DNA of 64,000 nt from Rhea pennata (taxonomy: Eukaryota; Chordata; Aves; Rheiformes; Rheidae): positions 37,785,333 through 37,849,332 of the forward strand of contig NC_084670.1 in the NCBI RefSeq assembly GCF_028389875.1, given 5' to 3'. Below are positions 45,513-58,389 of this stretch, piece by piece. A program made the position numbers and the translations under genes. Position 1 is the stretch's first letter, and the number at the start of each line of letters is the position of its first letter. The notes beneath the pieces were generated by a model that was not told where the DNA came from, ran no database searches, and saw only the letters and a program-made list of their open reading frames with translations.

Positions 45513-46170
45513 GGGATCACAGAATCACAGAATGGTTGACATTGGAAGGGACTGTTGGAGTTCCTCTAGTCCTGCCGTCCTGCTCAAGCACAGTCACCTA
45601 GATCATGTTGGACAGGATTGTCTCCAGGTGACTTTTGAATATCTCCAGAGAAGGAAACTCCACAGCCTCTCTGGGCAGCCCATTCTAGTGCTCTGTCACT
45701 CTCATCATGAAGAAGTTCTTCCTTATATTTAGATGGAATTTCCTGTGTTTCAGCTTTTTTTTTTTTTTTTTGTCATTGCCTTTCGTCCTGTCACTTGGCA
45801 CCACGGAGAAGATTCCAGCCCCATCTCCTTAACACCCTTCCTTACAGTATATACAGACATTGATAAGATCCCCTCTCAGGCTTCTCTTCTCCAGGTTAAA
45901 CAGGCCCAACTGTCACAGCCTTCCTTCATAAGAGAGATGCTCCAGTCCTTTAATCATCATTGTAGCCCTATGCTGGAGTCTTTCCAGAAGTTTCCATGTC
46001 TCTCTTGTACTGGGGAGCCCAGAACTGGACACAGTACTCGAGATGAGGCCTCACCAGGGCTGAGTAGAGGGGCAGGATCACCTCCCTCAACCTGCTGGCA
46101 ACAGTCTTCCTAATGCACCCCAGGATACCATTGGCCTTCCTGGCCACAAGGGCATATTCCTGGCTCAGAG
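45513..46170 (-). mobile_element. CR1 LINE 3' fragment in the spacer of the inverted repeat
   Basis: The 3' end 'gatcacagaatcacagaatg' is at the low-coordinate edge, followed by CR1 RT-tail sequence on the minus strand. A T run (45,757-45,773) interrupts it. It lies between the two inverted arms. Confidence 0.9.
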
Positions 46171-46314
46171 AGGTGGGGCTTTCCAGGTCACCGCAAAAGG
46201 AAGGACTCCTTTACTTCTTTGGGTGCCTTATTCAGCCCTTGGCACCGCCTAGATGATGCTGTGATCCTCAGACCTGCACCTTTAGCTTTCTGCCCTGTCT
46301 ACTTTGTGTCTATG

Positions 46315-47565
46315 CAAGCAGAAGGAAAGCTGGGCAGTATTCACGGGAAAGGGGAAAATTTCCTCGGATTTGCTTCCTAGTCTCCCCCGTGGCTTTGGAG
46401 ACTGGCATGGACCAGGGACCCAGATAAAGCCCTGTGAATGATGTGTATTAAGGGCACGTTTGCTCTTTTCTGGCATCTCCTCTCCCTCTCAAGTACCATG
46501 GACGAAGAAACTTTGCTGAGCACTTTTAAAAACAAGGACAAAGCTTGCACCCTGTCCCATATTGACCTGCATCCTTTTATTCTACACAAAACAGCCACCC
46601 ACAGGAGAAACCAGTTTTGAGGTTCACCAAAGCAGCTCAGCACCTGGTCACACTTTATGTTGTCATGTGGCATGCCACATGACTTTGATCCTGGTCTTTA
46701 AAAAATACCAACCCTCAGTCCAGCCCCCAAAGCCCAGATTCCTGCACAGGTCTACCCAGTGCAGACCAGTCAGGTCAGGAGCACAAAAGTGACCTCTCTA
46801 GAGCCTCATTTTAAATATTTCACAGATTTTGCCACCATCTGGTGATGTTCCTGAAGGATTTATCAGATTTTTTGGGAAAATAACTTAGATGAGGGGATGT
46901 GATTCCTTTCCAGAACATGATGGGAAATCTCTCTGCTCTCTCCCTGGCTGTGCCATCTCCATGGCGATGACCTACTGAGGCCCCACGTGACATGAACTGA
47001 GGTCACAGTGGGACATGACACATCACAGAGTGGTCTCTCCCATGCCACAGCAGTGTCCTCACTTCCCTGTGGGCCCTGGGTGCTCCACCGCTGCCCTTCA
47101 GAGCTGGTCCATGGGAAGGAGCAGGGACAGGAGGAAACAAGGTCACATTGATATTGCTCATCAACAGGCAGATGAACAACGGACATGTTGGAGAGGATTT
47201 TTGGGCTGAAAAGACAGGAAGACCATCCTTCCTCCCTGGATGGAGAGAAAGATGAGAGCAAGGAAGCAAGGCAGATGGAGGCCTCCTGGACTGATACCAT
47301 GTACTTGCATTCCATTTCCTTTTTCCCAAGGCTCCTGCACCTCTCCAGCAAGGGTAACGGCTTTGGGAGCTCCTTTCTGAGGTGTTGTATAAAGACTGTG
47401 AACTACAGCAACGGCTGTGGATCCTGGGCTGTGAGGGTGGCTGGACAGTGTGGGGGCTGCCACAAGAGCCCTGCCTGAGGGTCCCATCTGGCTCAGGGGA
47501 CAACGTGGCAGCTCAGCCTCCTGAGTCCCAGGGGTGGGGCTGCCCTAAGCCCCAAGGCTTCTGTG
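46315..47565. repeat. Right arm of the larger inverted repeat
   Basis: This is the partner of 43,718-45,045 in opposite orientation. Its distal part corresponds to the sequence found at 4,199-4,735 next to copy A. Confidence 0.8.
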
Positions 47566-47799
47566 GGGCTAGCTCCATCCTCTCATGGTAGGAGGCTATC
47601 CAAGGCCAGTGTTCCTTGGGTGTGAGTCCCCATTTGGGAATTGGCTCTGACAGGAAATGTGTCCTGGAAGCTGGGGTGTCCTGCAGATCCCGTGGGGCTC
47701 TATGTGTCTACTTCTGACACAGTAGAAAGACAGTCTGTTTGCGAGGGCAGCTTGGAAACAAATGGAAGTGCCATCCTCATGCCATAGGTCCTCCACAGA

Positions 47800-49530
47800 T
47801 CCACCATCTCTAGCAACCTCCCTGGCCTGCTACCTTCCCCAGGAGATGCACACCAAATACCTGAGCCTGGCACAAGCACACACGGTCATGGGAGAGGAAA
47901 AGTGCTGCCATTCAGCGACTGTGTGTGAACGGGCAGTGTGGGAGCACACAACCATGTGCTTGTGGGGCAAATGCAGGTGTCCTGGGAAAGGCACCAGGAC
48001 ATGGAAGGTGCAAGAGAGAAGAGACCAGGGTGTTCCCTGTGTTGCATGGGCACACTGGGGGAGCTGCCACAGGGCCATCGTCCTAGACCAGCCCCACACA
48101 GGTCTCTGTATCCTGACAGAGGGGAAAATACGAGCCTTGCAAGGCCCCTCTTTTCCCAGAAAATCCTGGAGTACAGCTCTCTGCTGACCCTCGTGTGGGG
48201 CATAGCCCAGGATGGGCAGGGGCTGGGTGCTCAGACACCCTCCAGACTCTAGGGGATCATTACAGAGTCATTTGATAATACTCCAGCCCTTTCTGTGTGT
48301 GAGGTCTCTGGTGGCAGCTCCAGCTGAGCTCTGCCTTTCCTCACTCCATCCCTGCATGCACAGACAGAATCTTGATGCTCTCCCTAGGCAGCCTGGCCAC
48401 CTTCCACTCTCTGTGCGCTTCCACCCTCACACCCTGAGTGCTGGTGCTGGTGGCAGGACAGATGTGGAGGATCCCCGACAGCAGTTCCTGCAGGAGCTCC
48501 CCAGGGAAATGCTGTTCCCAGCCCCACCTCAGCCCCAGCTGCAGCATGACAGAGGGGAGCTGCCCTATCCCAGTCCACCCTGATGGTGCCAGTTCCACCT
48601 CAGGCTGCTCCTGAAAGTCTCCAGCACAGCCCTGGAGGGAGCTGGAGTTGCCTCAGGCCCCAAGGTAGTCTGCAGGCAGGAGGGCTTGACTTGGGTACAG
48701 CAGCAGTGGTGGTGAGAGCAGAGGCAGGATCAGGGAAATTGGGGTGAAGACCCCTGCCCTCAGCTGTATGGCTGGGACACTCAACAGCTGATGTCTTTGT
48801 AGCTGGCCAGGCCCCAGCTGCGGGGCAGATCCCTGCTTGAGGGCAGCAGCATCAGAATTGTCATGGGCTCCAGTGTAGCTGTGACTGTGGGGACAGAGCA
48901 GACCTAGGCACATGCAACTGCAAAGGCTGGCGGTGGAAAAGGCAGTGTGGGGCTGGTGAAGGCCCTCTCTCTTCTCTCCATGGGGAAGAGAGTCCCCAGG
49001 CAATCCTGGAGTCCACCTTAGCCTACAGCAGGGGAACACACGGAGGGTGGAAGAGGCAGACAGAGCCTCTGGGAGCAGGGGTGTAAGGGAGTTTTCCAAA
49101 GCCCAGGTCTGAGCCCGGGACTTTTGGATCTTCTCCCAACACTCTCCCAGCAGTCTCGGTCTGCTCTGCCCTAGGTGCTCTCCTCCTCCTGCCACCCATG
49201 CTGATGCAGAGACAGAGGAGCAAGAATGCATGGAATTGCAGAAGAGTTTTGATGGGAAGAGACCTCTGGAGGTCTCCAGTCTGACCTCCCACACAAAGCA
49301 GGGCTGGGTGGAGCCCTCCAGTCCTATCTGGCCATCCCTGGACTGCACCTGATGCCAATTATTAGCCCCAAACCTGCTCTGCTCCTCTTGTCCAGGCAGT
49401 GAAGGACAGCACCTCTTGACAGTGGGTCACTTCCCTGACTGCCTTGCCAGTACCCTTGACTCCTGGCTCCCCTTCCCGCATGGAGCAGCCTCACTCCTGC
49501 TGCTCCCAACAGCACCTTCTCTGTCGGAGG
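47800..49530. repeat. Duplicated block E2
   Basis: This is the second copy of the block at 37,105-38,240, with about 500 bp extra in its middle (roughly 48,190-48,690). No gene is supported; the CR1-like 3' end is near 49,220-49,310. Confidence 0.7.
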
Positions 49531-50340
49531 AACCCTGTCCCAAATGGTTCATAAGTAGGTGAGTGGTGTCAGAGAAGGACCTTCTCTCCTGACTTTTCAT
49601 CGTATAATCAGGCCCAGGCAGTTGCCCTTGCTTTTCCATCCACTGAAGAGTCTCTGTTCAATGTTACCTGAGTAGGGGGCCAAATCTGAAATTCTCCTCA
49701 CATCTTTACATTGGCTGTCAGGCAAGAGTTTCTGCATGGATACAGCAGCCACTTCTATACCCACAACGTTCTCTGTGTCATGCTTGGGTTGCAGCTTTCC
49801 TGGCCAAGGCTTTCTAGACTGTAGTGAGGTGACAGGGCCGAGGTAGAGATGAGGAATTAGGTCAGCAGGACAAGGACAGGGTCAGGTCAGGACTTGCGAG
49901 GTGTGGGGCCAGGCACAGCCAAGCCCCACAGCGTTACTCAGGCCAGGCCCATGGAAAAGGGCAGCAGCTCCCCATCAAGGGGGATGAGGTCCTGCAGTGA
50001 GGCCTGTCACTGTCTCCCGTGTTCTTGTGCCTGGCAGATCCTCCTCCCTGTCTGCCTGAAGCCCCTCCATGCCCACCTTGCTGCTGTGAACAGCATGAAA
50101 GCCCTGGCCTTGCAGCACCTCTGGCAGCTTCTGCTGCCCTGGGGACAGAGCTGCCTGCCCTGAGATGATACACAGAGGAATCAAGCTCTCCTTCTCTTTT
50201 CCTGTCTCTGAATACTGCCCTGCTATTTTGCTGTGATGTCTCTGCTCCCCAGAGAAGCTTTCTCCTGGTCAGAGTATCCATGCTGGCCTGGCCATTCCTG
50301 CACCCCTGCCCTGTGCTCCCCGCAGTGCCCCAGGGTGGTT
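49530..50340. other. Non-coding DNA before the second OR14 block
   Basis: No gene or repeat was recognised between block E2 and the second OR14 block. Confidence 0.5.
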
Positions 50341-50523
50341 GAGCTGAGCTCTGCTAATGGACACAGGACCCATGGTCTCACCTCATCGGTATTTATCTGA
50401 GCCTGACTCTGGCCCCTGAGCTCCCTTGGTGTCACTACCCAAAGAGACACTGCAAAGGGAAACTCCTCTCATTGCACTGGGGGCATCCAAGCGAGCTCAG
50501 CCCTGCAGGCTGTGAGGTTCCTC

Positions 50524-51048
50524 TGTTAGAGTTATACTGATGAAACCCTCATATACTTAACAAGACTCAAGGACAAGGGAGAGAGGATATTGTAAAACAG
50601 TCTTGCAAAGGGCAACCAGCTCCAGCAGAATAATCTTGAGAAAACCACAAGATTTTGAAGAATGTGAGGAGTCGACAAGACAAAAACAGCAGAACAACCC
50701 AGAGTAACCTAGAAGTTCATTAAAGCTTATTAACATATTAAACTACACACCCTTAAATGAATAATGAGACGGAAATGACATGATAATGATGTTACCACCT
50801 TCTTCTCTGCTTCTTAACTAATGAACAGGAATGTTAAAGCACAAATGCAGAGTGAATATGTGATGTAATAAAACTGTAACCAATAGAAAAAATATATATA
50901 AAGCACTCCCTGAAAAGTGTGTGTAACTAAAGAAAGAGAAAGGGAGAAGGTGTGCTACCTTTGTGGATCTACCACCTAGCACCCATCTCTGTGCAGAAAT
51001 GAAATAAACAAGTATCTCGACCCAGTGTTGCTTGCACACCGGGTAACA
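50524..51048 (+). mobile_element. Probable solo LTR, copy 2
   Basis: This is the counterpart of the element at 695-1,220, with the same TG start, CCAAT, TATA and AATAAA arrangement and the same AACA end. A long shared length and few visible differences show it was duplicated with the block. Confidence 0.55.
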
Positions 51049-51277
51049 GCACCCAGTTTTGGGACAACACCTCCATCAGTGCTGATGAAGAGAGAAGCCG
51101 GGCTTCCTGCTTTAACATAATCTCTAGGTCCAATTCAAATGAGAGATTTCTGGGGAGATGGAGTATGAACTGAATTTTTTGTTTGTTTTTAACATGGATG
51201 CAAAAGAGACAAGAAAGAAATGCACAACACACAGCCTTGATTCTAGACATCCTAGTGAGTGAATGCACATGGGACAG

Positions 51278-52213
51278 TTATTGGTGCTGACGTTGTACCC
51301 ATTGGATGAGTTTCCTCAGTGCATCCTTGAGCTCCTTGTTCCTCATGCTGTAGATGAGGGGGTTCACTGTTGGAGGCACCACCACGTACAGAACAGCCAC
51401 CACCAGATCCAGAGCTGGGGAGGAGAGGGAGAGTGGCTTCAAGTGAGCAAAAAATATTGTGCTGACAAACAGGGAGACCACAGCCAGGTGCGGGAGGCAC
51501 ATGGAAAAAGCTTTGTGCCGGCCCTGCTCAGAGGGCATCCTCAGCACAGCAGTGAAGACCTGCATGTAGGACACCATGATGAAAACAAAACACCCTCAGC
51601 CTAAACAGGCAGTAATCACGATAAGCCCAACTTCTGTAAGGTAGGAGTCTGAGCAGGAGAGCCTGAGGATCTGAGGGATCTCACAGAAGAACTGGTCCAC
51701 TGTGTTGCCTTGGCAGAGAGGTATGGAAAATGTGTTGGCAGTGTGCAGGGCTGCACTGAGAAAACCACTGGCCCAGGCAGCTGCTGCCGTTTTGACACAG
51801 GCTCTGCTGCCCATGATTATGTTGTAGTGCAGGGGTTTGCAAATGGCAACATAGCGGTCATAGGCCATGACTGTGAGAAGAGAATACTCTGTTGAACATA
51901 AGAAAATAAAGAAAAAGACTTGAGCAGCACATCCCAAGTAGGAAATGTCTCTGGTGTCCCACAGGGAATTGACCATGGATTTGGGGACAGTGGTGGAGAT
52001 GGTGCCAAGGTCCAGAACGGAGAGGTTGAGGAGGAAGAAGTACATGGGGGTGTGCAGGTGGTGGTCACAGGTTACTGCTGTGATGATGAGGCCGTTGCCC
52101 AGGAGGGCAGCCAGGTAGGTGCCCAGGAAGAGTGAGAAGTGCAAGAGCTGCAGCTCTCGTGTGTCTGTAAATGCCAGAAGGAGGAACTCGTTGAAGGAGC
52201 TGCCGTTGTACAT
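51278..52213 (-). pseudogene. Olfactory receptor pseudogene, OR14-like, copy 2 (single early stop)
   Basis: Reading on the minus strand from the ATG at 52,211-52,213, this is an almost complete OR14-like receptor. It keeps NGSSFNEF, HLHTPMYFF, an intact MAYDRYVAICKP, the QFFCEIPQ cysteine and PTVNPLIYSMRN, and has a normal C-terminus ending near 51,278. The only obvious lesion is an in-frame TGA after residue 205 (ITACLG), at the same place as in copy 1, so the stop existed before the duplication or was spread by conversion. One T-to-G change in a leucine codon would explain it. Without that stop the frame continues to a full-length protein of normal size. Loss of function is the simplest reading. 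Confidence 0.92.
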
Positions 52214-53987
52214 CAGCTCCTACTGGGCATGGGGGGGGCTGTCCAAGGAGGAAAAGACAGGGACAAGTTAGGAGAGACTTAAAAAAAAAAACAAAACAAA
52301 TAAAAAGAAGTTAATAAATATTTACATTTGTTATTAAAAATCTAACATTGCATCTCTATTTGTGAGTAGCTCTGACACTCAGTTTCTGTCAAATGAAATC
52401 CACTCATCTTGTGTCACGGCTTTTCAGCATCTTCACATCACTTCTCAAGAATGATGGTTACAGAAATGAGTTTCAGGGATTTTCTTAATATTGTTTATTT
52501 TCTTTGAGATGCCCCTGTCACCCCTGAGGAGTGCTCCTTAAGAGCAGAAATCCTCGGCATTTCCACTGTGAGTCCTGAGAGGAAAGCATCCACTGGCACT
52601 TGGTGCCGAGAGGGGACATCTCGCCTGTCTGTTAGTCTCATTCCCTGCCCTCCTGTGCTCCTGCCCATTTGAGCTGGAGGATGATGTTACTCTAAAAAGT
52701 AGCCAGCCCCTGCTGAGAGCAGAGGAGTCCTGTTTCAAAGTGCAGGTTTCCAAATTTTCCTCCCTTTCTCCAGGCACCTGAGGGAGCTCTCCACACTCCC
52801 CTTCTAGCCAAGGACAAACAAGGCTCTTTTCAGCTGCTCATTTGCAGCCTCCCACCACCATCTCCATACTGCCAGCATCTCTGCACCTTCTGCATGGGGC
52901 TCTCAGATATCACAGCAATGATATGAGACAGAAGAGCCTTTCTATAGGGCAGCTTGTAGCCTGGCAGGACACTATAAGGAAACAGTCAAATGACTCTTAG
53001 GACTGGAGATGGGCTCTCCTTAAGGGAGAGTCAGTTCATTTTCCAACCCCACAGACTCCTTTTTCTGGAGCTCCACAGATTAGCAGGGGCCTGGGGACAC
53101 CTCACTCCCAAGCAGACCCCTCTGTTCCTGACTTGCAGCATCATCGTTTAAACTGCAGCTGAAAATTCCCAACCCCAGAAAGCCCAAAAGCAAGAACAGG
53201 ACCATCATGGAGGGGAAACAAGGAGCAACAACATGATCCTGCTGCCAAGGGAGGCAAGGGGAGAGAGGCAGATGGGAAGGCAGGCAAGGCTTCACCTTGC
53301 CCGGCTGGGCATGCCACCTCACTGACGGCAACATGGCAGGGCAGTGGATCTCCACCCCTTTGTGGGGCAGCATGAAATGGGCTTGTGGCAGAAGAGAGAT
53401 ACCCCTCTCATCTGCCAGAGGTCTGGTTGCAGAGGAGGGGGCTTATACCCTGGACCCCATGGCTGTCAGGGCAGAGGCTCTTCTGGGAGGGAGGGGAGAC
53501 ATTGGAGGCTTGCTCAGAGAAAGGTGTCTGCATCAGAGGGACATATCATGACTTGCCAAAATCCATCCTCCCATGATGATTCTGTTTGCAGTTCCCTCTC
53601 ATTGGCTGCTCATCTCTACTGCCTGCAGCTGTTACTGCCACCTCAAGCTCCCTCTGACCCAAAATTTTTTACCTGTCAGTGCTCACAGACCCTGTCCCAC
53701 CCTGTTCTGACTTGCAGAAACCTCCCAGGATGGGACACTCACCAAGGGAATCTCTGTGCAAGCAGGTCTTAAGGAGTAGGTTACAAAAGCTCTGATAAGT
53801 CCATAGAGTTACTGCTGGTGCTGCTGTAGCGGGAAGTGGAGTTGAAGGGGTTTGATGATCTTTCTCATAGACCTGTTGATCTCTGAAAGATTTGTGAATC
53901 CCAGTTCATTGCCAAAAGAGAAAGACTTTCCCCTTTTCTTCCTCTCAAAATTAGGAAACTGAAAGCCCTGGAAGGAAACCTCCTTCC

Positions 53988-54003
53988 TTTTTTTTTTTTT
54001 TTT
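53988..54003. repeat. Poly-T run
   Basis: A run of about 16 T residues lies in the OR14 flank; copy 1 has no such run at the corresponding position (about 3,330). Confidence 0.9.
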
Positions 54004-54849
54004 CACTTTCGTCTGCAGTGCAGGGACACTACTCTGAATCACAGCCCTGGGCACACCTGGGTGCATATCCCAGCTTCACAGCCCTGCAGCTATCCTTCGG
54101 AGAAAGCAGCAGCATGCCCTGTCCCTGTGGCAGTGTGGCAGGGGATGTCTGCTCTGAAGCATCCCACCCTCCTCTAAAAAGCAGAGTGATCCTTAAAAAA
54201 ATCTGTAAGTTAAGGGATGCAATGGGTTTAGAAGGCCCTTCCAGGAACCTCCGTAGCATTGCCCTGCAGCCAGAGACTTACTGTGTCAAGGGTTGGGAAG
54301 ATTTCTTCTGCAAGGAGCTCTCCTCCATCCTCCCACTCCACACGGCCAGTCACTTCTCTCTGTCATGTCTCGTCTCATCTCATGTCATCATCAGCAGGCA
54401 GTACCCGGAGCCCTACTGCTCTTTGCAGAGGATCTAATCCTGCACAGAGTTGTCTCTGGGCAGTGCTGCCAGGTTGCCATGAGCTACCTCCATCCCCACC
54501 CAGGAAGAGAGGCCCAGCTGAAGGCATGATTTTCTCTGTCCCTTGGGCTCCCTCCTCCAGGGAAATGTTCACAGAGGTAAAGCAAAATAATCACCTTTGG
54601 TCCCTCTCTAAACAACACAGAGAGACCAGTTACAGCTTTGTCAGTTGTTTCATCAGAGGATGGTTATCTACAAGAGGTGGAAATATTCCACCCTGGATAT
54701 CAATATTCCCATGTCTTAATTAGGCAGGACATCTTGGTCTCATGTCTAGGACAGGACAGCCCTTTGACATGAGCATTGACATGCCTCAGGTTTTCATTCA
54801 GATGACACAATCTGGGCATTGCATGCCCATTTAGAAGGCCCTGGGCTGC

Positions 54850-56385
54850 AGCAGAATTCAGCTCCCTACTGTAAACTGAATAAACACACAGGAGGTGGGA
54901 TTCCCCTTGCCCAAGCTGTAGTGGGCACAACAGAGAATGTTTGCATGGTTGCTCGTTGTCTAAGCTCCATTATAATCACCATAGATGGAGTGTACGAGTC
55001 TGCTGCTCACACACAAACACCTGGTGACACTGGAAGAGTCAGAGGTGGTCCCAGGCATGTGCACTGTCTGTTTGCTCCAATGGAGCAACTGGGAGACCCA
55101 CATCCTTATGGACCATCAGATAGGGGCCAGGAGGGGAATTTCCTTGACCATCTCAAATGACAGTAGATGCCTACTACAACTAGTGTTCCACTCACTCTGA
55201 AGCTCAGACATATGAAGATCCCAATGTTACAAACACAAACAGCTCACGTAATTCAGTGCAGACACCTGATTTAATGACATAGAAATAGGCTGCCAGGGCC
55301 ACGTCGGATGCCTGGGGTATCCAGCAAAACTACAGGTCTCTAGTAGTTACAGGATGAGACCTACAGGAAAATTATGCTCCCTTGGAGATTTTGCTGGCAA
55401 GTGCCTCAGGGCATCTTGGGTTTTCCCTATGTGCCTAAACAACTGAATCCCACCACTGCCTTTAGGTACAGTCTCTACTGTCTACGTCCAAGCGTGCTGC
55501 ACAAATGGGAGGCACATCACATCAAGGTCTCCACTCGAATATCTGCATTTTCAAATCAGGCCTCAGGGACTTCTTCAGTGGCACCTTGTCCTGCCTGGAG
55601 ATTGTTTCAAGTCTGTCACAGGCACCAAGGTGCCACAGAGTCAGCTCAGGCAGCCAATCCCTCCCCTGTCAGTACTGGGCAGCCCAGCTCCGTTTCTCCC
55701 TGGCCTTGGGCACTGTAAGGTCTGCTCTCTTAGTGGGAACCTCCTTTCACCATTACATTGGAACCCGCTATCCATGCTGTGATGTCACCACCTGTAGTCA
55801 AAGCCTTTCCATACATATGGTCCTTGGTGACATGTTTCCTGGGACAAATCTTCAGTTAGCTCTGTACAGATGCGCAGTAGCCCAGATATACACAAACATA
55901 TGCAGCCTGGGGTGCAACCAGGAGCAAGTGGAGACGCACAAGGTTTCACAGGAGTGCCACACAGTTAGAATCACAGAAATGTGGTGGGATCAATTGCATG
56001 ACTGGAGTCCTTCACAGGCAGGGTGCAAGTTCTTCAGCAGAGGCCACCAGGGAAGATGAGGAGAGGGATGCCCTATGGGAGATTGGATAGCTTGGATGTA
56101 CAGAGCTCTTACGTGTGATGGACAAGGGAGGCATCTCTGAAGAGTAGAAGAGCCCAGAAAGGCTGGCAGTAATTAAGTGCCTATCAAGCACAAGAATGCT
56201 CCGTATGATCAATTTGTAAAGTCAGTGGACATATCTAGAGTCAAGCTTGGCTAAAGAGGGAGCTCACACCTGATTTCCAAGGCAAAGGCTAAACACACTG
56301 CTCTCCCAGAGACCTTCCTGGAACCTCACGCCAGGAGCAGGAGGGGATGTCGGGGCATGGCAATGTCCAGAAATAGCCTCCAAAC
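54850..56385. other. Intergenic DNA without recognised features
   Basis: No gene was recognised. A 184-codon plus-strand frame at 55,505-56,059 shows no known domain or repeat match and is probably chance. Confidence 0.5.
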
Positions 56386-56389
56386 AGAA

Positions 56390-58230
56390 CCACCGAATCA
56401 CAGAATGGTTGAGGTTGGAAGGGATCTCTGGAGATCACCAGTCCAACCTCCCTGCTCAAGCAGGGTCACCTACAGCGTGTTAGACAGGGTTGCATCCAGG
56501 CAGGTCTTGAATATCTCCAGAGAAGGAGACACCACAACCTCCCTGGGCAACCTGTTCCACTGCTCTGTCACTCTCACAGGAAGGAAATTCCCCCTCATGT
56601 TCAGGCAGAACTTCCAGTGGTTCAGTTTGTACCCATTGCCTCTTCTCCTGTCACATGGGATCACTGAAAAGAGTTTAGCTCCATCCACTTGACACCCTCC
56701 CTTCAGGTACTTATACACATTGATAAGATCCCCCCTCAGTCTTCTCTTCCCCAGGTTAAACAGGCCCAGCTCTCGCAGCCATTCCTCATAGGGCAGATGA
56801 TCCAGCCCTCTGATCATCTTCATAGCCCTACGCTGGACTTTCTCCAGAAGCTCCATGTCCCTCTTGTCCTGGGGAGCCCAGAACTGGACGCAGTACTCAA
56901 GATGTGGCCTCACCAGGGCTGAGTAGAGTGGCAGAATCACCTCCATCGACCTGCGGGAAACACTCTTCCTAATGCACCCCAGGAGACCATTGGCCATCCT
57001 AGCCACAAGTTCACACTGCTGGCTCATGGTCAACTGCTTGTCCACCAGCACTCCCAGGTACTTCTCTGCAGAGCTGCTCTCCAGAACGTCAACCCCCAGC
57101 CTGTATTGGTGCAAGCAGTTATTCCCCGCTAGGAGCAGGACTCTGCACTTGCCCTTCTTGAACCTCAGGAGGTTCCTCTCCACCCAGCTCTCCAGCCTGT
57201 CCAGGTCTCTCTGAATGGCAGCACAGCCCTCAGGTGGATCAGCCACTCCTCCCAGCTTGGTAGCATCAGCAAACTGGCTGAGGAGGCACTCTGTCCCTTC
57301 GTCCAGGTCACTGACGAATAAGTTGAGCAGGATGGGACCCAGTCCTGAGCCCTGGGGAACTCCACTAACTACAGGCCTCCAACTAGACTCTGCACCACTG
57401 GTGACAACCCTCTGAGCTCTGCCTTTCAGCCAGTTCTCAATCCATCTCACTTTCCGCTCATCTAACTCACACTTCCTGAGCTTCTCTAGGAGGATGTTAT
57501 GGGAGACAGCGTCAAAAGCCTTGCTGAAGTCAAGGTATACAACGTCCACTGATCTCCCCTCATCTACCCAGCCAGTCATGCCATCATAGAAGGCTATCAG
57601 ATTCGTTAAGCAGGATTTCCCCTTGCGGAATCCATGCTGGCTACTCCTGACCACCTTCTTCTCTTCCATATGCTTGGAGATGACATCCAGAATGAGCTGT
57701 TCCTTCACCTTTCCAGGGATGGAGGTGAGGCTGTCTGGCCTATAGTTGCCTTGGTCCTCCTTCTTGCCCTTTCTGAAGACTGGAGTAACATTGGCTTTCT
57801 TCCAGGCCTCCGGCACCTCTCCAGTTCTCCACAACCTTTCAGAGATGATGGAGAGTGGCCTGGCAACAACGTCCGCCAGCTTCCTCAGTATCCATGGTTG
57901 CATCCCTGCAGGACCCACGGAGTTGTGGATGTCAGGTTTGGCCAAAAGATCGCTAACCTGATCCTCCTTGACCAAAGGAAAGTCTTTCTCCAGACTTTCT
58001 CCCTTACATCCAGGCTCTGGGATTCTTGAGGGCTGCCCTTAGCAGTGAAGACTAAAGCAAAGAAGGCATTCAGTAATTCTGCCTTCTCTGAAGCCTTTGT
58101 CACCAGGGTCCCTGCCCCATTCGGCAGTGGGCCCACATTTTCCCCAGGCCTCCTCTTGCTACTGATGTATTTGAAGAAGCCCTTCCTATTGTCCTTAACA
58201 TCCCTTGCCAGACTCAATTCCAACCAAAGG
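56390..58230 (-). mobile_element. CR1 LINE with partial ORF2 (reverse transcriptase)
   Basis: This is the longest CR1 in the window. The low-coordinate edge has the CR1 3' end 'gaatcacagaatggttgagg'. A 501-codon frame (56,470-57,975) encodes reverse transcriptase, with [22 protein letters not shown] and a motif reading FADATK, where an FADD-type catalytic aspartate is alanine (A238). The frame continues to the connection region ([16 protein letters not shown]). Further upstream, in a different frame, are KDNRKGFFKYIS and AELLNAFFALVFT. The 5' end is truncated near 58,230. The frameshift and missing aspartate mean it cannot move itself. Confidence 0.93.
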
Positions 58231-58389
58231 ATGAGAACAGTCTGGGGAAAACTGTTACTGGTGGGTAACATGGGTCATATGGGCAGAATCACTTATCTCT
58301 AATGAACTCCTGTACTTGACACACAATTTCTCTCAAGCTCAGTGTGACTAATTCTGGAATCTGAAAGACTCCCGAATGTTCCTCCATTG

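Larger units (their letters stand above)
50340..54850. repeat. OR14 segmental duplication, copy 2
   Basis: This is the partner of 505-4,150. It keeps about 810 bp (52,481-53,293) that copy 1 lacks, with a short 'ttgccc' at the deletion join in copy 1. Outside the LTR and pseudogene no gene is recognised. Confidence 0.85.

Noticed and set aside
55505-56059. 184-codon frame in DNA before the CR1
   Set aside because: No recognisable domain or homologue.
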